DNA from: Nonomuraea jabiensis
Lineage (GTDB): Bacteria; Actinomycetota; Actinomycetes; Streptosporangiales; Streptosporangiaceae
Reading direction: 5' to 3'
Assembly: GCF_014204795.1 (NCBI RefSeq)
Contig: NZ_JACHMB010000001.1
Span: 7,700,501 to 7,764,500, forward strand
Length of the DNA stretch: 64,000 nt
The notes under the pieces were generated by a model that saw nothing but the letters and a program-made list of their open reading frames with translations, ran no database searches and was not told where the DNA came from. The translations under genes and the position numbers were made by a program. Shown here in pieces: positions 33,740 to 41,625 of the stretch. The first letter of the stretch is position 1, and every line of letters starts with the position of its first letter.

Positions 33740-35821
33740 ATGAACGCCCTACCTCGCGATGTCAGCCCGGTCTCCGGGACCGCCGGCGCCCCGTCACCGG
33801 CCGACCGGCTCCGGCGCCGGCTCGGCGGCGTGGCCTTCGGCGGCGACTACAACCCCGAGCAGTGGCCGGCCGAGACCAGGGCGGAGGACCTGCGCCTCAT
33901 GGTCGAGGCCCGGGTGAACCTCGTCACCGTCGGGGTGTTCGGCTGGGCCCGCGTGGAGCCGGCGCGCGGCGCGTACGACTTCTCCCTCTTCGACCAGGTC
34001 CTGGATGACCTGCACGCGCACGGGATCACCGCCGACCTGGCCACCATGACGGCCTCGCCGCCGCCCTGGCTGGTCCACGAGCACCCCGAGATCCTGCCGG
34101 TCACCGCCGACGGGACCGTGCTCGGCCCCGGCGGGCGCCAGCACTTCTGCCCGTCCAGCCCGGTCTACCGCGAACGCGCCGCGCTGCTGGCGGAGCGGCT
34201 GGCCGAGCACTACCGCGGCCACCCGGCCCTCGGCCTGTGGCACGTCGGCAACGAGTACGGCTGCCACATCCCCGCCTGCTACTGCGAGGTGTCGGCGGAC
34301 GACTTCCGCCGCTGGCTGCGCGAGCGGTACGGCGACGACGTCGAGGCGCTGAACGACGCCTGGTCGACCGACTTCTGGGCGCAGCGCTACGCCACCTTCG
34401 ACCACGTCCGGCCGCCCCGCGTGGCACCGACGTACCCCAATCCGGCCCAGCAGCTCGACTACCTGCGCTTCAGCAACGAGGCGCTGCGCGCCTGCTACGA
34501 CCTGGAGGCCGGCATCCTGCGGCGCGTCACCCCCGACGTGCCGATCACCACGAACTTCCTGGCCGGGCTGAAGGCCGTGGACGTCTTCGACTGGGCGCCC
34601 GGGGTGGACGTCGTGGCGGTCGACTCCTACCCCGACCCCCACGACGAGCGGCCGCACCTCGGCCCCGGCCTGGTCTACGACACGATGCGCGGCGCCGGCG
34701 GCGGCGACCCGTGGATCCTCATGGAGCAGGCGCCGAGCGCGGTGAACTGGCGGGCCAGGAACGCCGTCAAACAGCCCGGCCAGATGCGGCTGTGGAGCTG
34801 GCAGGCGGTCGCGCAGGGCGCCGACGCGGTCCTCTACTTCCAGTGGCGGCAGTCACGCGGCGGCGCCGAGAAGTTCCACTCCGGCATGGTGCCACACGCG
34901 GGCGCCGACAGCAGGGTCTACCGCGAGATCGTGGCGCTCGGCAGGGAACTGGCCTCGGTGCCCGACCTGGCCGGCACGCGGGTGCGCAACCAGGTGGCGA
35001 TCCTGCTCGACTGGAACAGCTGGTGGGCGCTCGAGCTCGACTCCCACCCCTCCGACGGCGTGCGCCAGCAGGACCGCCTGCTCGACCACTACGGGCCCCT
35101 GTTCGAGCTCGGCGCGGGCGTGGACGTGGTGCCGCCATCGGCCGACCTGACCGGCTACCGGCTCGTCGTCGTGCCCAACCTGTACCTGCTGGCGGGCGAG
35201 GACGCGCGGCGCGTCACGGCGTACGTCTCCGGCGGCGGCGCGCTGGTCGTCTCGTTCTTCAGCGGCATCGTGGACGAGCACGACCGGGTCCACCTGGGCG
35301 GCTACCCCGCGCCGCTGCGCGAGGTCCTCGGGGTGCGGGTCGAGGAGTTCTGGCCGGCGGCCGAGCACGAGAGGTTCCCCGTACGGGGCTGCGGGGCGCT
35401 GGCGCACCTGGAGGGGACCGCCGACCTGTGGCGCGAGGACCTGCGGCTCACCGGGGCCGAGCCCGAGGTCGTCTTCGACGGTTCCGACGGCCGCCCGGCC
35501 GTGACCAGGCACGACTTCGGCGAGGGAACCGCCCGCTACCTGTCCACCCGTCTCGACGAGGCCGCCATGCGGGCGGTCCTGGCGCGGGCGCTCGCCGAAG
35601 CGGGCGTCACCCCCGCCGTCGAAGGGCTGCCTCCCGGGGTCCAGGCGAGCGTGCGCGCCGGAGCCGGCCGCCGCTTCCTGATCCTGCTCAACCACACCGG
35701 CGAGAAGCACGACGTCACCCCCGGCGGCGAGTGGACCGACGCCCTCTCGGGCGAGGACGTCGAGTCCGTCACGCTGCCGCCCTCGGGCGTCGCCGTGCTC
35801 CGGTCCCTGTCGGGTCAGTAG
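33740..35821 (+). CDS. GH42 beta-galactosidase
   Basis: The 693-residue protein has no signal peptide. The TIM barrel starts at GGVAFGGDYNPEQWP (about residue 33) and contains the acid/base Glu in LWHVGNEYGCH (~171) and the nucleophile Glu in ILMEQAPSAVNW (~328). The Cys cluster HIPACYC after the acid/base matches the GH42 zinc site. A trimerisation domain and a C-terminal beta domain follow. It would hydrolyse beta-galactosides, probably galactan oligosaccharides delivered by the importer, in the cytoplasm. The ATG lies just after a hairpin and has no clear ribosome site. Confidence 0.93.
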   Translation: MNALPRDVSPVSGTAGAPSPADRLRRRLGGVAFGGDYNPEQWPAETRAEDLRLMVEARVNLVTVGVFGWARVEPARGAYDFSLFDQVLDDLHAHGITADLATMTASPPPWLVHEHPEILPVTADGTVLGPGGRQHFCPSSPVYRERAALLAERLAEHYRGHPALGLWHVGNEYGCHIPACYCEVSADDFRRWLRERYGDDVEALNDAWSTDFWAQRYATFDHVRPPRVAPTYPNPAQQLDYLRFSNEALRACYDLEAGILRRVTPDVPITTNFLAGLKAVDVFDWAPGVDVVAVDSYPDPHDERPHLGPGLVYDTMRGAGGGDPWILMEQAPSAVNWRARNAVKQPGQMRLWSWQAVAQGADAVLYFQWRQSRGGAEKFHSGMVPHAGADSRVYREIVALGRELASVPDLAGTRVRNQVAILLDWNSWWALELDSHPSDGVRQQDRLLDHYGPLFELGAGVDVVPPSADLTGYRLVVVPNLYLLAGEDARRVTAYVSGGGALVVSFFSGIVDEHDRVHLGGYPAPLREVLGVRVEEFWPAAEHERFPVRGCGALAHLEGTADLWREDLRLTGAEPEVVFDGSDGRPAVTRHDFGEGTARYLSTRLDEAAMRAVLARALAEAGVTPAVEGLPPGVQASVRAGAGRRFLILLNHTGEKHDVTPGGEWTDALSGEDVESVTLPPSGVAVLRSLSGQ

Positions 35822-35846
35822 ACGGGGCGGGATGCTCCTATGGATG

Positions 35847-36923
35847 TCAATCGGAGCGTTCCTGGTCGTTCGTTGTGGTGATGAGTCCGTAAAGTTCGCG
35901 GGCGACGTAGCGCTTCAGGCAGCGGATGATCTCTTTCTTGGACAGGCCGTCTTGGGTGCGTCGGTCCATGTAGGCGCGGGTGCGGGCATCCCAGCGCAGG
36001 CGGCACAGGACGACGCGGTAGAGGGCGGCGTTGGCCTGCCGGTCGCCGCCGCGGTTGAGGCGGTGCCGGGTGGTCTTGCCGGAGGAGGCCGGGATCGGCG
36101 CGACGCCGCAGAGCATGGCGAAGGCGGCTTCGCTGCCGATCCGGTCGTGGTTCTCGCCGGCGGTGACCAGGAGCTGTCCCGCGATCTCGGTGCCCACGCC
36201 ATGGGCGGCGATCAGCCGTGGGTTGATCGCCATCACCAGGACGTCCAGGAGTTCGTCGAGGTCGGCGATCTCGGCGGACAGCTGCTGGTGGCGGCGGGCC
36301 AGGGAGCGCAGCGCGAGCTGGGTGGCGGTGGTCGGGTCGGCGGCGGCCTCGCGGTCGGAGGTCAGGGCGGCGCAGGTGGCGATGAGTTTCGTGCTGGACA
36401 GGCCCCGCAGGCTTTGGCGCAGGGCGTCCGGGGCGGTGACGATCAGGGCCTTGATCCGGCGTTGGGTGTCGGCGCGCTGGTCGATGGCGCTGCGGCGGGC
36501 GATGCGCAGGGCGCGCAGCGCTTCGATGCGGCCGTCGCGCCGTTTCGGGGTGCCGGTGCGGTCACCGGCGAGGGCGGCCTTGGCGGCGGCGATGGCGTCG
36601 ATCGGGTCGGACTTGCCGTGGAAGCGGCGGCTCTTGCGGTCGGGCCGGTCGATCTCGATCACGTTGATGTGCTCGGCCTGCAGCAGCCGGGTGAGCCCGG
36701 CTCCGTAGGCGCCGGTGCCTTCCACCCCGACCCGGCTCAGCTGCCCGAAGGCGCGCATCCAGGCGAGCAGGGCGGTGTAGCCGGCGGGGGTGGCGGGGAA
36801 CTGCTCGGTGCCCAGCACCCGGCCGACTCCATCGATCACGGCCGCGGTGTGGGTGTCCTGGTGGGTGTCCACGCCGCCGGCGACTTCAGTGAGCGGCGTG
36901 CTGTCGGGTGTAATGGAGGTCAT
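35847..36923 (-). CDS. IS110 family transposase (DEDD recombinase)
   Basis: The 358-residue protein has the RuvC-like DEDD domain: GGVDTHQDTH (first Asp), GVEGTGAYG (Glu) and FHGKSDPIDA (last Asp pair). The C-terminal Transposase_20 domain carries the catalytic Ser in PASSGKTTRHRLNRGGDRQA. All key residues are present, so it looks functional. The ATG has AGGACGACG upstream; an in-frame extension reaches 36986 but has no better start. IS110 enzymes are guided by a noncoding bridge RNA from the element end; a candidate lies directly upstream. Confidence 0.93.
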   Translation of the reverse strand: MTSITPDSTPLTEVAGGVDTHQDTHTAAVIDGVGRVLGTEQFPATPAGYTALLAWMRAFGQLSRVGVEGTGAYGAGLTRLLQAEHINVIEIDRPDRKSRRFHGKSDPIDAIAAAKAALAGDRTGTPKRRDGRIEALRALRIARRSAIDQRADTQRRIKALIVTAPDALRQSLRGLSSTKLIATCAALTSDREAAADPTTATQLALRSLARRHQQLSAEIADLDELLDVLVMAINPRLIAAHGVGTEIAGQLLVTAGENHDRIGSEAAFAMLCGVAPIPASSGKTTRHRLNRGGDRQANAALYRVVLCRLRWDARTRAYMDRRTQDGLSKKEIIRCLKRYVARELYGLITTTNDQERSD

Positions 36924-36986
36924 CGTCGTCCTGTCGTCTGACCGAGGGGGCGGGACGGCACGCACCAGCCGGGGCAGCGCGGACAA

Positions 36987-37158
36987 GACAGTGATGGGGC
37001 CTCTGGCCAGGCTCCTATGAAGTCACAGGTGCCGCGTCCGGTGAGTGCAGATGAGCGCTTCCCGTCCAGGGCCGACAGATCCCGTTGAGGACCTCAAGGT
37101 CAGTCAGTTGATGGGTCAGACCCTGGCGGGAAGCGCTCACCCCTCCATCATCACTGTC
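36987..37158 (-). ncRNA. candidate IS110 bridge RNA
   Basis: The 172-nt segment upstream of the transposase is closed by a perfect 10-bp stem (GACAGTGATG 36987-36996 with CATCACTGTC 37149-37158). Inside is an 18-bp stem with one bulge (37053-37071 with 37121-37138) holding a 49-nt loop that contains a GACC-TTGA-GGTC hairpin. A second internal domain (36997-37052) contains a GGCC-AGA-GGCC hairpin. Position (5' leader), length (IS621 bridge RNA is ~177 nt) and two-domain layout fit. The large loop has CTGACCC, complementary to the GH42-side flank. The second domain has a 9-mer complementary to the right end. Confidence 0.6.
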
Positions 37159-38143
37159 AGTAGACGAAGGGCCAGCCCGCGCTGTCGTAGCCGAGGAGGT
37201 TGATGCCCAGCAGGGGCGCGCCGTTGTCGGCGTAGTAGTGGTAGTAGAGCACCTCGGCGTCGCTGTCGGGTACCACCGCCTGGTGGCCCGGCCCGTGCAC
37301 GCTCCCGTGCCCGGCCAGGACCTGGGTGCCGCCGCCCGCGGTCATGGCGACGCCGTTGCGGTCCACGTACGGGCCGGTGACGCTGGTCGAACGGCCGACC
37401 ATGATCCGGTAGGTGCTGCTCGCCCCCTGGCAGCAGGCGTCGAACGACACCCACAGGTAGTAGTACGAGCCGTGCCGGAAGACGAACGGCGCCTCGATCG
37501 CGGTCGTGCCGCCGGTGCGCTGGGCCAGGCCGGTGATCGAGGTGCCGAGGCGCCTGCCGGTGGCGGGGTCGAGCTGGATGAGCTTGATCCCGGTCCAGAA
37601 CGACCCGAAGGAGAGCCACCAGCGGCCCTGGGCGTCCACGACGAGGTTCGGGTCGATGGCGTTGTAGTTGCTGGACGAGGTGGTGGAGATGATCAGGCCC
37701 TGGTTCGTCCAGGATCCTGACGCGCCGGTGGTGCTGGTGGCCAGGAAGATCGCCGAATTGCGCGAGCCGAACGTCGACGCCGAGTAGTACAGGTAGTAGC
37801 GCCCGTTGCGGTAGGAGATGTCCGGCGCCCAGAGGCTGGCGCTGCCGCCGGTGTACGACGTGGTCCACGGCGCGCCGCCGGGGAAGACCACCCCGGCGTT
37901 GTGCCAGGCCGTCCGGTCGGTCGAGGTCTTGATCGTGATGTTGTCGCCGGTGTGCACCAGCAGGTAGGAGCCGTCGGGCCGCTTGACCACGCTCGGGTCG
38001 TGCACGCCGATGTCGCCCGTCACCCGCCCCGGGTTGGGGTAGGACGACGGGGGAGTGGTCGGCGTGGCCAGGGGCACGGGCACGGGCTCGGGACGTACCG
38101 CGGCGGCGCCGAGCAGGAGGGCGACGAGAGCTCGTTTCCACAT
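37157..38143 (-). CDS. secreted GH43 arabinan endo-1,5-alpha-L-arabinosidase
   Basis: The 328-residue protein has a short signal peptide (MWKRALVALLLGAAAV) and a five-bladed propeller. Catalytic acids are visible as VHDPSVV (base Asp, ~48), NAIDPNLV (pKa Asp, ~157) and AIEAPFVF (acid Glu, ~209). The fold ends with HHYADNGAP-like GH43 features (YYHYYADNGAPLLGINLL). It would cut arabinan outside the cell and fits the galactan-using enzymes nearby. The ATG start gives the signal; the ribosome site is weak. Confidence 0.9.
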   Translation of the reverse strand: MWKRALVALLLGAAAVRPEPVPVPLATPTTPPSSYPNPGRVTGDIGVHDPSVVKRPDGSYLLVHTGDNITIKTSTDRTAWHNAGVVFPGGAPWTTSYTGGSASLWAPDISYRNGRYYLYYSASTFGSRNSAIFLATSTTGASGSWTNQGLIISTTSSSNYNAIDPNLVVDAQGRWWLSFGSFWTGIKLIQLDPATGRRLGTSITGLAQRTGGTTAIEAPFVFRHGSYYYLWVSFDACCQGASSTYRIMVGRSTSVTGPYVDRNGVAMTAGGGTQVLAGHGSVHGPGHQAVVPDSDAEVLYYHYYADNGAPLLGINLLGYDSAGWPFVY

Positions 38144-38477
38144 GACGTGACCGTCTCTGTGAGCGGTGGCACTTGACTGGCCAGAGTCACCGGTCACATG
38201 AGGGGTGTCAAGGACGCCTGCCGCCGCCGCAGGTCGGGCGGCTGAAACTTTCACGCCCGACCCGGCCGCACGACTCAGGACGAGGGCGGCCCGGTCAGCT
38301 CGCGCAGGCGGCGCAGCGGGGCCTGGCGGGCGTGGGACCAGCATTGGCGTCCCCGCGACGAACAGCCCCCAACCGGTCCGGAGCCGAAAGTACTACCCCG
38401 GCGGCGGCCGAAAGGCGGAACGAGCACGAGCCCTTCCGCCGATGAACCGGCGCCCCCGCGATTGCCACCATCGACCC
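38144..38477. other. 334-bp intergenic region upstream of GH43
   Basis: It holds a possible minus-strand promoter for GH43 (TTGACA 38206-38211, 17 bp, GACTCT 38183-38188) and a GAAACTTTC palindrome (38244-38252), similar in type to repressor half-sites near xylan/arabinan genes. No gene is convincing. Confidence 0.4.
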
Positions 38478-39167
38478 ATGACCCACACGAAGGCGGGCCG
38501 CCTCATCCCCGCCGGGCTGCTCGCCCTCAGCGCCGTCCCCGTGATCGCGGGCGCCATCCGCGCGGCGGAGCTGGCCGGCGGCGCCGCCATCACCCCGGAC
38601 AACGCCCGCTTCTTCGCCGCCCCCGCGCCCGTGCTGCTGCACATCGCCGGCGTGACCGTCTACAGCGTCCTGGGCGCCTTCCAGTTCGCGCCCGGCTTCC
38701 GCCGGCGCAGGCCCGCCTGGCATCGGGCGGCCGGGCGGGTGCTGGTGCCGGCCGGCCTGGTCGCGGCGCTCGCCGGCCTGTGGATGACCCTGTTCTCCGA
38801 CCTTCCGGACGGCGACACCGGACTCCTGACCGTCTTCCGCCTCGCGGCCGGCTCGGCCATGGCCGGCTCCCTCGTCCTCGGCTTCGCCGCGATCCTGCGC
38901 CGCGACGTCGCCCGGCACCGCGCCTGGATGATCCGCGCGTACGCGCTCGGCATGGGCGCGGGCACGCAGGCGGTGCTCCTGTCCGCCTGGTACGCGGCCA
39001 CGGGCGCCGATCCCTACGACGTCACCAGGGCACTGCTCCAAGGACTGTGCTGGGGTATCAACCTCGCCGTGGCCGAATGGGCCATCCGCAGGCGCCCCCG
39101 CGCGGGCTTCTCAGACGAGATCCGGTTCGGCCGTTCGGCCGACCGGGATCGTCCTTCCGGCCGATGA
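38478..39167 (+). CDS. DUF2306 family membrane protein
   Basis: The 229-residue protein has about six membrane helices. PAWHRAAGRVLVPAGLVAALAGLWMTL and RRDVARHRAWMIRAYALGMGAGTQAV match DUF2306 proteins, whose conserved His/Arg residues suggest haem or quinone contact. The function is unknown. ATG 38478 is chosen because it begins the first helix; an in-frame ATG 36 bases upstream is possible. The C-terminal tail (~25 residues) is polar. Confidence 0.75.
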   Translation: MTHTKAGRLIPAGLLALSAVPVIAGAIRAAELAGGAAITPDNARFFAAPAPVLLHIAGVTVYSVLGAFQFAPGFRRRRPAWHRAAGRVLVPAGLVAALAGLWMTLFSDLPDGDTGLLTVFRLAAGSAMAGSLVLGFAAILRRDVARHRAWMIRAYALGMGAGTQAVLLSAWYAATGADPYDVTRALLQGLCWGINLAVAEWAIRRRPRAGFSDEIRFGRSADRDRPSGR

Positions 39168-39201
39168 TCTCCATGGACGCGGCCGGGAACCATGCTCTCT
39201 C

Positions 39202-39267
39202 GTGAAGCGATACGTGACGATCGGCGTGTCGGGCGGCCGGCCCCTGACCGCCGAGGAACTGCGCTAC
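39202..39267 (+). pseudogene. 5' fragment of a peptidase remnant, left of the IS605 element
   Basis: A short open stretch (VKRYVTIGVSGGRPLTAEEL, then RY) ends at TAC, the left insertion boundary. Joined to the codons right of the element (SAHAFLTMIPEFAGG) it forms one continuous frame resembling the start of the C-terminal region of tripeptidyl-aminopeptidase-type alpha/beta hydrolases. The catalytic N-terminal part is absent, so the gene was already truncated before insertion. Confidence 0.55.
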
Positions 39268-39284
39268 CGGAATGCGGGTCGGTG

Positions 39285-39304
39285 CTCCGGCCTTCAGGCC
39301 GGAG
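39285..39304. repeat. left-end hairpin of the IS605 element
   Basis: CTCCGGCC-TTCA-GGCCGGAG, a perfect 8-bp stem with a TTCA tetraloop, 17 nt inside the left boundary. Confidence 0.8.
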
Positions 39305-39347
39305 GTGAAGGCCCGCGTGGGAAGGCCCTCTGGGGCCTGAGCGTGCC

Positions 39348-39764
39348 CTAACCGGGACGGTTTTGCTGCTCGATGTACTGGTGTAGGACGCTGATCGGTG
39401 CGCCGCCCACCGATCCGGCGAAGTACGAGCCCGACCACAGCTTGTTCGCCCGGTAATAGTGACGGGCCAGCTCGGGGAACTCCTGGCGCATCCTGCGTGA
39501 GGAAACGCCCTTCAACGAGTTGACGAGTTTGGACGGGGCGATCTTGGGTGGGAAGTTCACCAGCAGGTGGACGTGATTGTTCCCGCCGTTGAACTCGCGC
39601 AGCTCGGTCTCGAAGTCGGCGCACACGTCCCGCATGATCTCCTCCATCCTGTTCAGGTGGGTGTCGGTGAACACCTCGTGCCGGAACTTGGTCACGAAGA
39701 CCAAATGCGCGTGGAGGGCGAAAACACAGGCGCGGGCGTTCGGATGCGCCCGCGTGGTGTTCAA
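39348..39764 (-). CDS. tnpA: TnpA, Y1 transposase of IS200/IS605 (N-terminus probably damaged)
   Basis: The HUH domain is clear: HAHLVFVTKFRHEVF, the HUH motif in NNHVHLLVNFPP, and the catalytic Tyr in VLHQYIEQQ near the C-terminus. The usual N-terminal start (an M..R..HxVFxLHxH pattern) is missing: residues before VFALHAHL are antisense to tnpB and have no ribosome site. The TTG at 39764 is the nearest start and is uncertain. The gene is head-to-head with tnpB and overlaps it, unlike normal elements, where an intergenic promoter separates them. Confidence 0.7.
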   Translation of the reverse strand: MNTTRAHPNARACVFALHAHLVFVTKFRHEVFTDTHLNRMEEIMRDVCADFETELREFNGGNNHVHLLVNFPPKIAPSKLVNSLKGVSSRRMRQEFPELARHYYRANKLWSGSYFAGSVGGAPISVLHQYIEQQNRPG

Positions 39765-40896
39765 CGACGCACTGCGCCTGCGGAGCGACGTCCGCGCGGC
39801 GGGTCTGCCGTACCTGTCGGATGCCGACCTGTCGAAGCGGGTTATCACTGCGGCCAAGCAGACACCGGAGCGGGCGTGGCTGGGCGAGGTCTCAGCGGTG
39901 ATCCTTCAGCAGGCGCTCGCGGACCTGAACACCGCCTACCGCAACTTCTTCGCCTCCCTGACAGGCAAGCGCAAGGGCCGGAAGGTCGCCCCGCCCCGGT
40001 TCCGGTCGCGCAAGGACTCCCGGCAGAGCATCCGGTTCACCAAGAACGCCCGGTTCACGGTCACCGAGTCGGGTCGCCTGCGGTTGCCGGAGATCGGAGA
40101 CGTGCCGGTCCGCTGGTCGCGTTCGCTGCCCTCCGATCCATCATCGGTGACGGTGATCAAGGATTCGGCGGGCCGGTACTTCGCGTCGTTCGTGGTCGAG
40201 ACTTCGGACGAGCCGTTGCCCGAGACGGGTTCCGAGATCGGGATCGACCTGGGTCTGACCCACTTCGCGGTGATGTCGGACGGCAAGAAGGTGGACAACC
40301 CCCGCATCCTGCGCCGGGCAGCGAAGAAGCTCCGCAAGGCACAGAAGGCACTGAGCCGTAAGGAGAAGGGCTCGGCGAACCGGGCCAAGGCCAAGGTGAA
40401 GGTCGCCAAGGCGTACGCCAAAGTGGCCAGCACGCGCCGAGACTGGGCACACAAGCTCTCCACCACGATCATCCGCGACGACCAAGCGGTGTATGTGGAG
40501 GATCTTGCGGTGTCCGGCCTGGCGCGCACGCGCTTGGCGAAGTCGGTGCACGACGCGGGCTGGTCGCAGTTCGTCGCCATGCTGGAGTACAAGGCCGTCA
40601 AGTACGGCCGCCACTTCGGCAAGATCGACCGCTGGTTCCCCTCGTCGAAGCTGTGCTCGGCGTGCGGGGCCGTCGCCGAGTCGATGCCGCTGAACATCCG
40701 GGAGTGGACCTGCCCATGCGGGGCGGCCCACGATCGGGACGTCAACGCAGCGATCAACATCCTCGCCGCCGGACAGGCGGAGAGGCTAAACGACTGTGGA
40801 GCGCAGGTAAGACCGGGACTTGTTCCGGCACCGCGCGAGGAAGCAGTAACCCACCCGGAGCCACACGCGTGGCAGACGGGAATCTCCGTCCTTTAG
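39709..40896 (+). CDS. tnpB: TnpB, RNA-guided nuclease of IS605 (start missing)
   Basis: About 390 residues remain. The RuvC residues are intact: Asp in EIGIDLGLTHFAV, Glu in VYVEDLAVSGL, Asp in HDRDVNAAINIL. The zinc motif CSACG...CPCG is complete. However, the family N-terminus (M..yRlyPt..Q...l..tFGCARVVYN) begins here only at AFGCARVVFND. The ~25 residues before it are gone, replaced by antisense tnpA sequence with no start. GTGs at 39754 and 39757 could start a shortened protein lacking the first strand of the wedge domain. Probably defective unless another start is used. Confidence 0.7.
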   Translation, partial: AWRAKTQARAFGCARVVFNDALRLRSDVRAAGLPYLSDADLSKRVITAAKQTPERAWLGEVSAVILQQALADLNTAYRNFFASLTGKRKGRKVAPPRFRSRKDSRQSIRFTKNARFTVTESGRLRLPEIGDVPVRWSRSLPSDPSSVTVIKDSAGRYFASFVVETSDEPLPETGSEIGIDLGLTHFAVMSDGKKVDNPRILRRAAKKLRKAQKALSRKEKGSANRAKAKVKVAKAYAKVASTRRDWAHKLSTTIIRDDQAVYVEDLAVSGLARTRLAKSVHDAGWSQFVAMLEYKAVKYGRHFGKIDRWFPSSKLCSACGAVAESMPLNIREWTCPCGAAHDRDVNAAINILAAGQAERLNDCGAQVRPGLVPAPREEAVTHPEPHAWQTGISVL

Positions 40897-40913
40897 GGCG
40901 GAGTGGAGGTCAA
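40760..40913 (+). ncRNA. putative omega/reRNA region at the tnpB 3' end
   Basis: In IS605 elements the guide RNA scaffold comes from the tnpB 3' end plus the right end, with the guide immediately outside. Here that is the GC-rich, hairpin-containing stretch ending in TCAA; the predicted guide begins at 40914 (TCCGCCCACGCC). Exact 5' end is unknown; assigned by family rule. Confidence 0.4.
40884..40903. repeat. right-end hairpin of the IS605 element
   Basis: CTCCGTCC-TTTA-GGGCGGAG, an 8-bp stem with one G-T wobble, 7 nt before the TCAA at 40910-40913. Confidence 0.8.
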
Positions 40914-41462
40914 TCCGCCCACGCCTTCCTCACCATGATTCCGGAGTTCGCCGGTGGCCTCGCCACCGCGATCACGCAGGCGGAGCAGGGTGACGCCCAG
41001 CTCTTCGCCACCATCCGGGCCCAGGCGCCGGACGATCCGGTGAGCACGGCCGCCTACCGGTCGATCCTCTGCCAGGACATCGATCCCGAGATCCGCGGCT
41101 ACGCTGACGTGCGCGAACGTATGCGGCAGAGCCGCGCCGCAGCCCCTCACCTGCGTGGCACGTCCGAATTCTGGGACATGACCGTGGGGTGCGCGGGCTG
41201 GCCGATCCCTCCTGCTCACCCGCGGCGTCAGAGCCCGATCAGGGGCGTGCCACCGATCCTCGTGATCGGCAACACCCACGACCCCGCCACCCCGCTCCGC
41301 TGGGCGCGCAGCCTTTCGGGACGCATACAGGGCTCGGGGCTGCTGGTCCACGACGGCGACGGCCACACGGCGTACCGGAGGTCCGCCTGTGCGACGGAGC
41401 ACATCGACGCCTACCTCGTGACCGGCGCGTTGCCCGCCACCGGATCGGTGTGCGCGCAATGA
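40914..41462 (+). pseudogene. 3' fragment of a tripeptidyl-aminopeptidase-type hydrolase
   Basis: About 182 residues continue in frame from the left fragment (SAHAFLTMIPEFAGGLATAI). The C-terminus has the TAP-like motif PPILVIGNTHDPATPLRWAR (catalytic Asp), VHDGDGHTAYRRS (catalytic His) and a Cys-containing end, the typical final domain of secreted actinomycete prolyl/tripeptidyl peptidases. The serine-bearing N-terminal half is missing, so it cannot be an active enzyme. Confidence 0.7.
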
Positions 41463-41625
41463 CGGAAGCTCGGCGCCACCCGGCCGCCGGTCAGCCGATC
41501 GGTGGGGCGGGTCAGCCGTTCGGAGGGGCGGAGGGTTCAGCCGCCGATTCATGACATAGACGGAGGTGTGGCTCGCTGCCGGATTGAGAGGCTGACGGCC
41601 TTCAGCCAGAAGGGGAGCGAGACAC

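Larger units (their letters stand above)
35814..37166 (-). mobile_element. IS110-family insertion sequence between GH42 and GH43
   Basis: One transposase gene (35847-36923) has a short 3' flank and a long structured 5' leader. The identical 11-mer GTCAGTAGACG flanks it at 35814-35824 and 37156-37166. Removing the element with one copy would leave GH42 and GH43 convergent with overlapping stops. No terminal inverted repeats are seen, as expected for IS110. Exact ends are uncertain; an inner 9-mer repeat (GCTCCTATG at 35834 and 37011) is an alternative pair. Confidence 0.75.
39268..40913. mobile_element. IS200/IS605-family element with tnpA and tnpB
   Basis: Subterminal hairpins mark both ends (39285-39304 and 40884-40903). 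The right end closes with TCAA, the IS605-type cleavage tetranucleotide, and the left flank ends in CTAC. There are no terminal inverted repeats and no target duplication, as expected. Deleting 39268-40913 restores an open frame across the junction, supporting the boundaries. Confidence 0.8.

Noticed and set aside
35834..37019. GCTCCTATG pair as the IS110 ends
   Set aside because: It would leave the closing stem of the structured leader outside the element; the outer 11-mer explains the gene-end context better. Kept as an alternative.
39577..39753. An extended tnpB N-terminus from ATG 39577
   Set aside because: These residues are antisense to tnpA codons and unlike any TnpB N-terminus.
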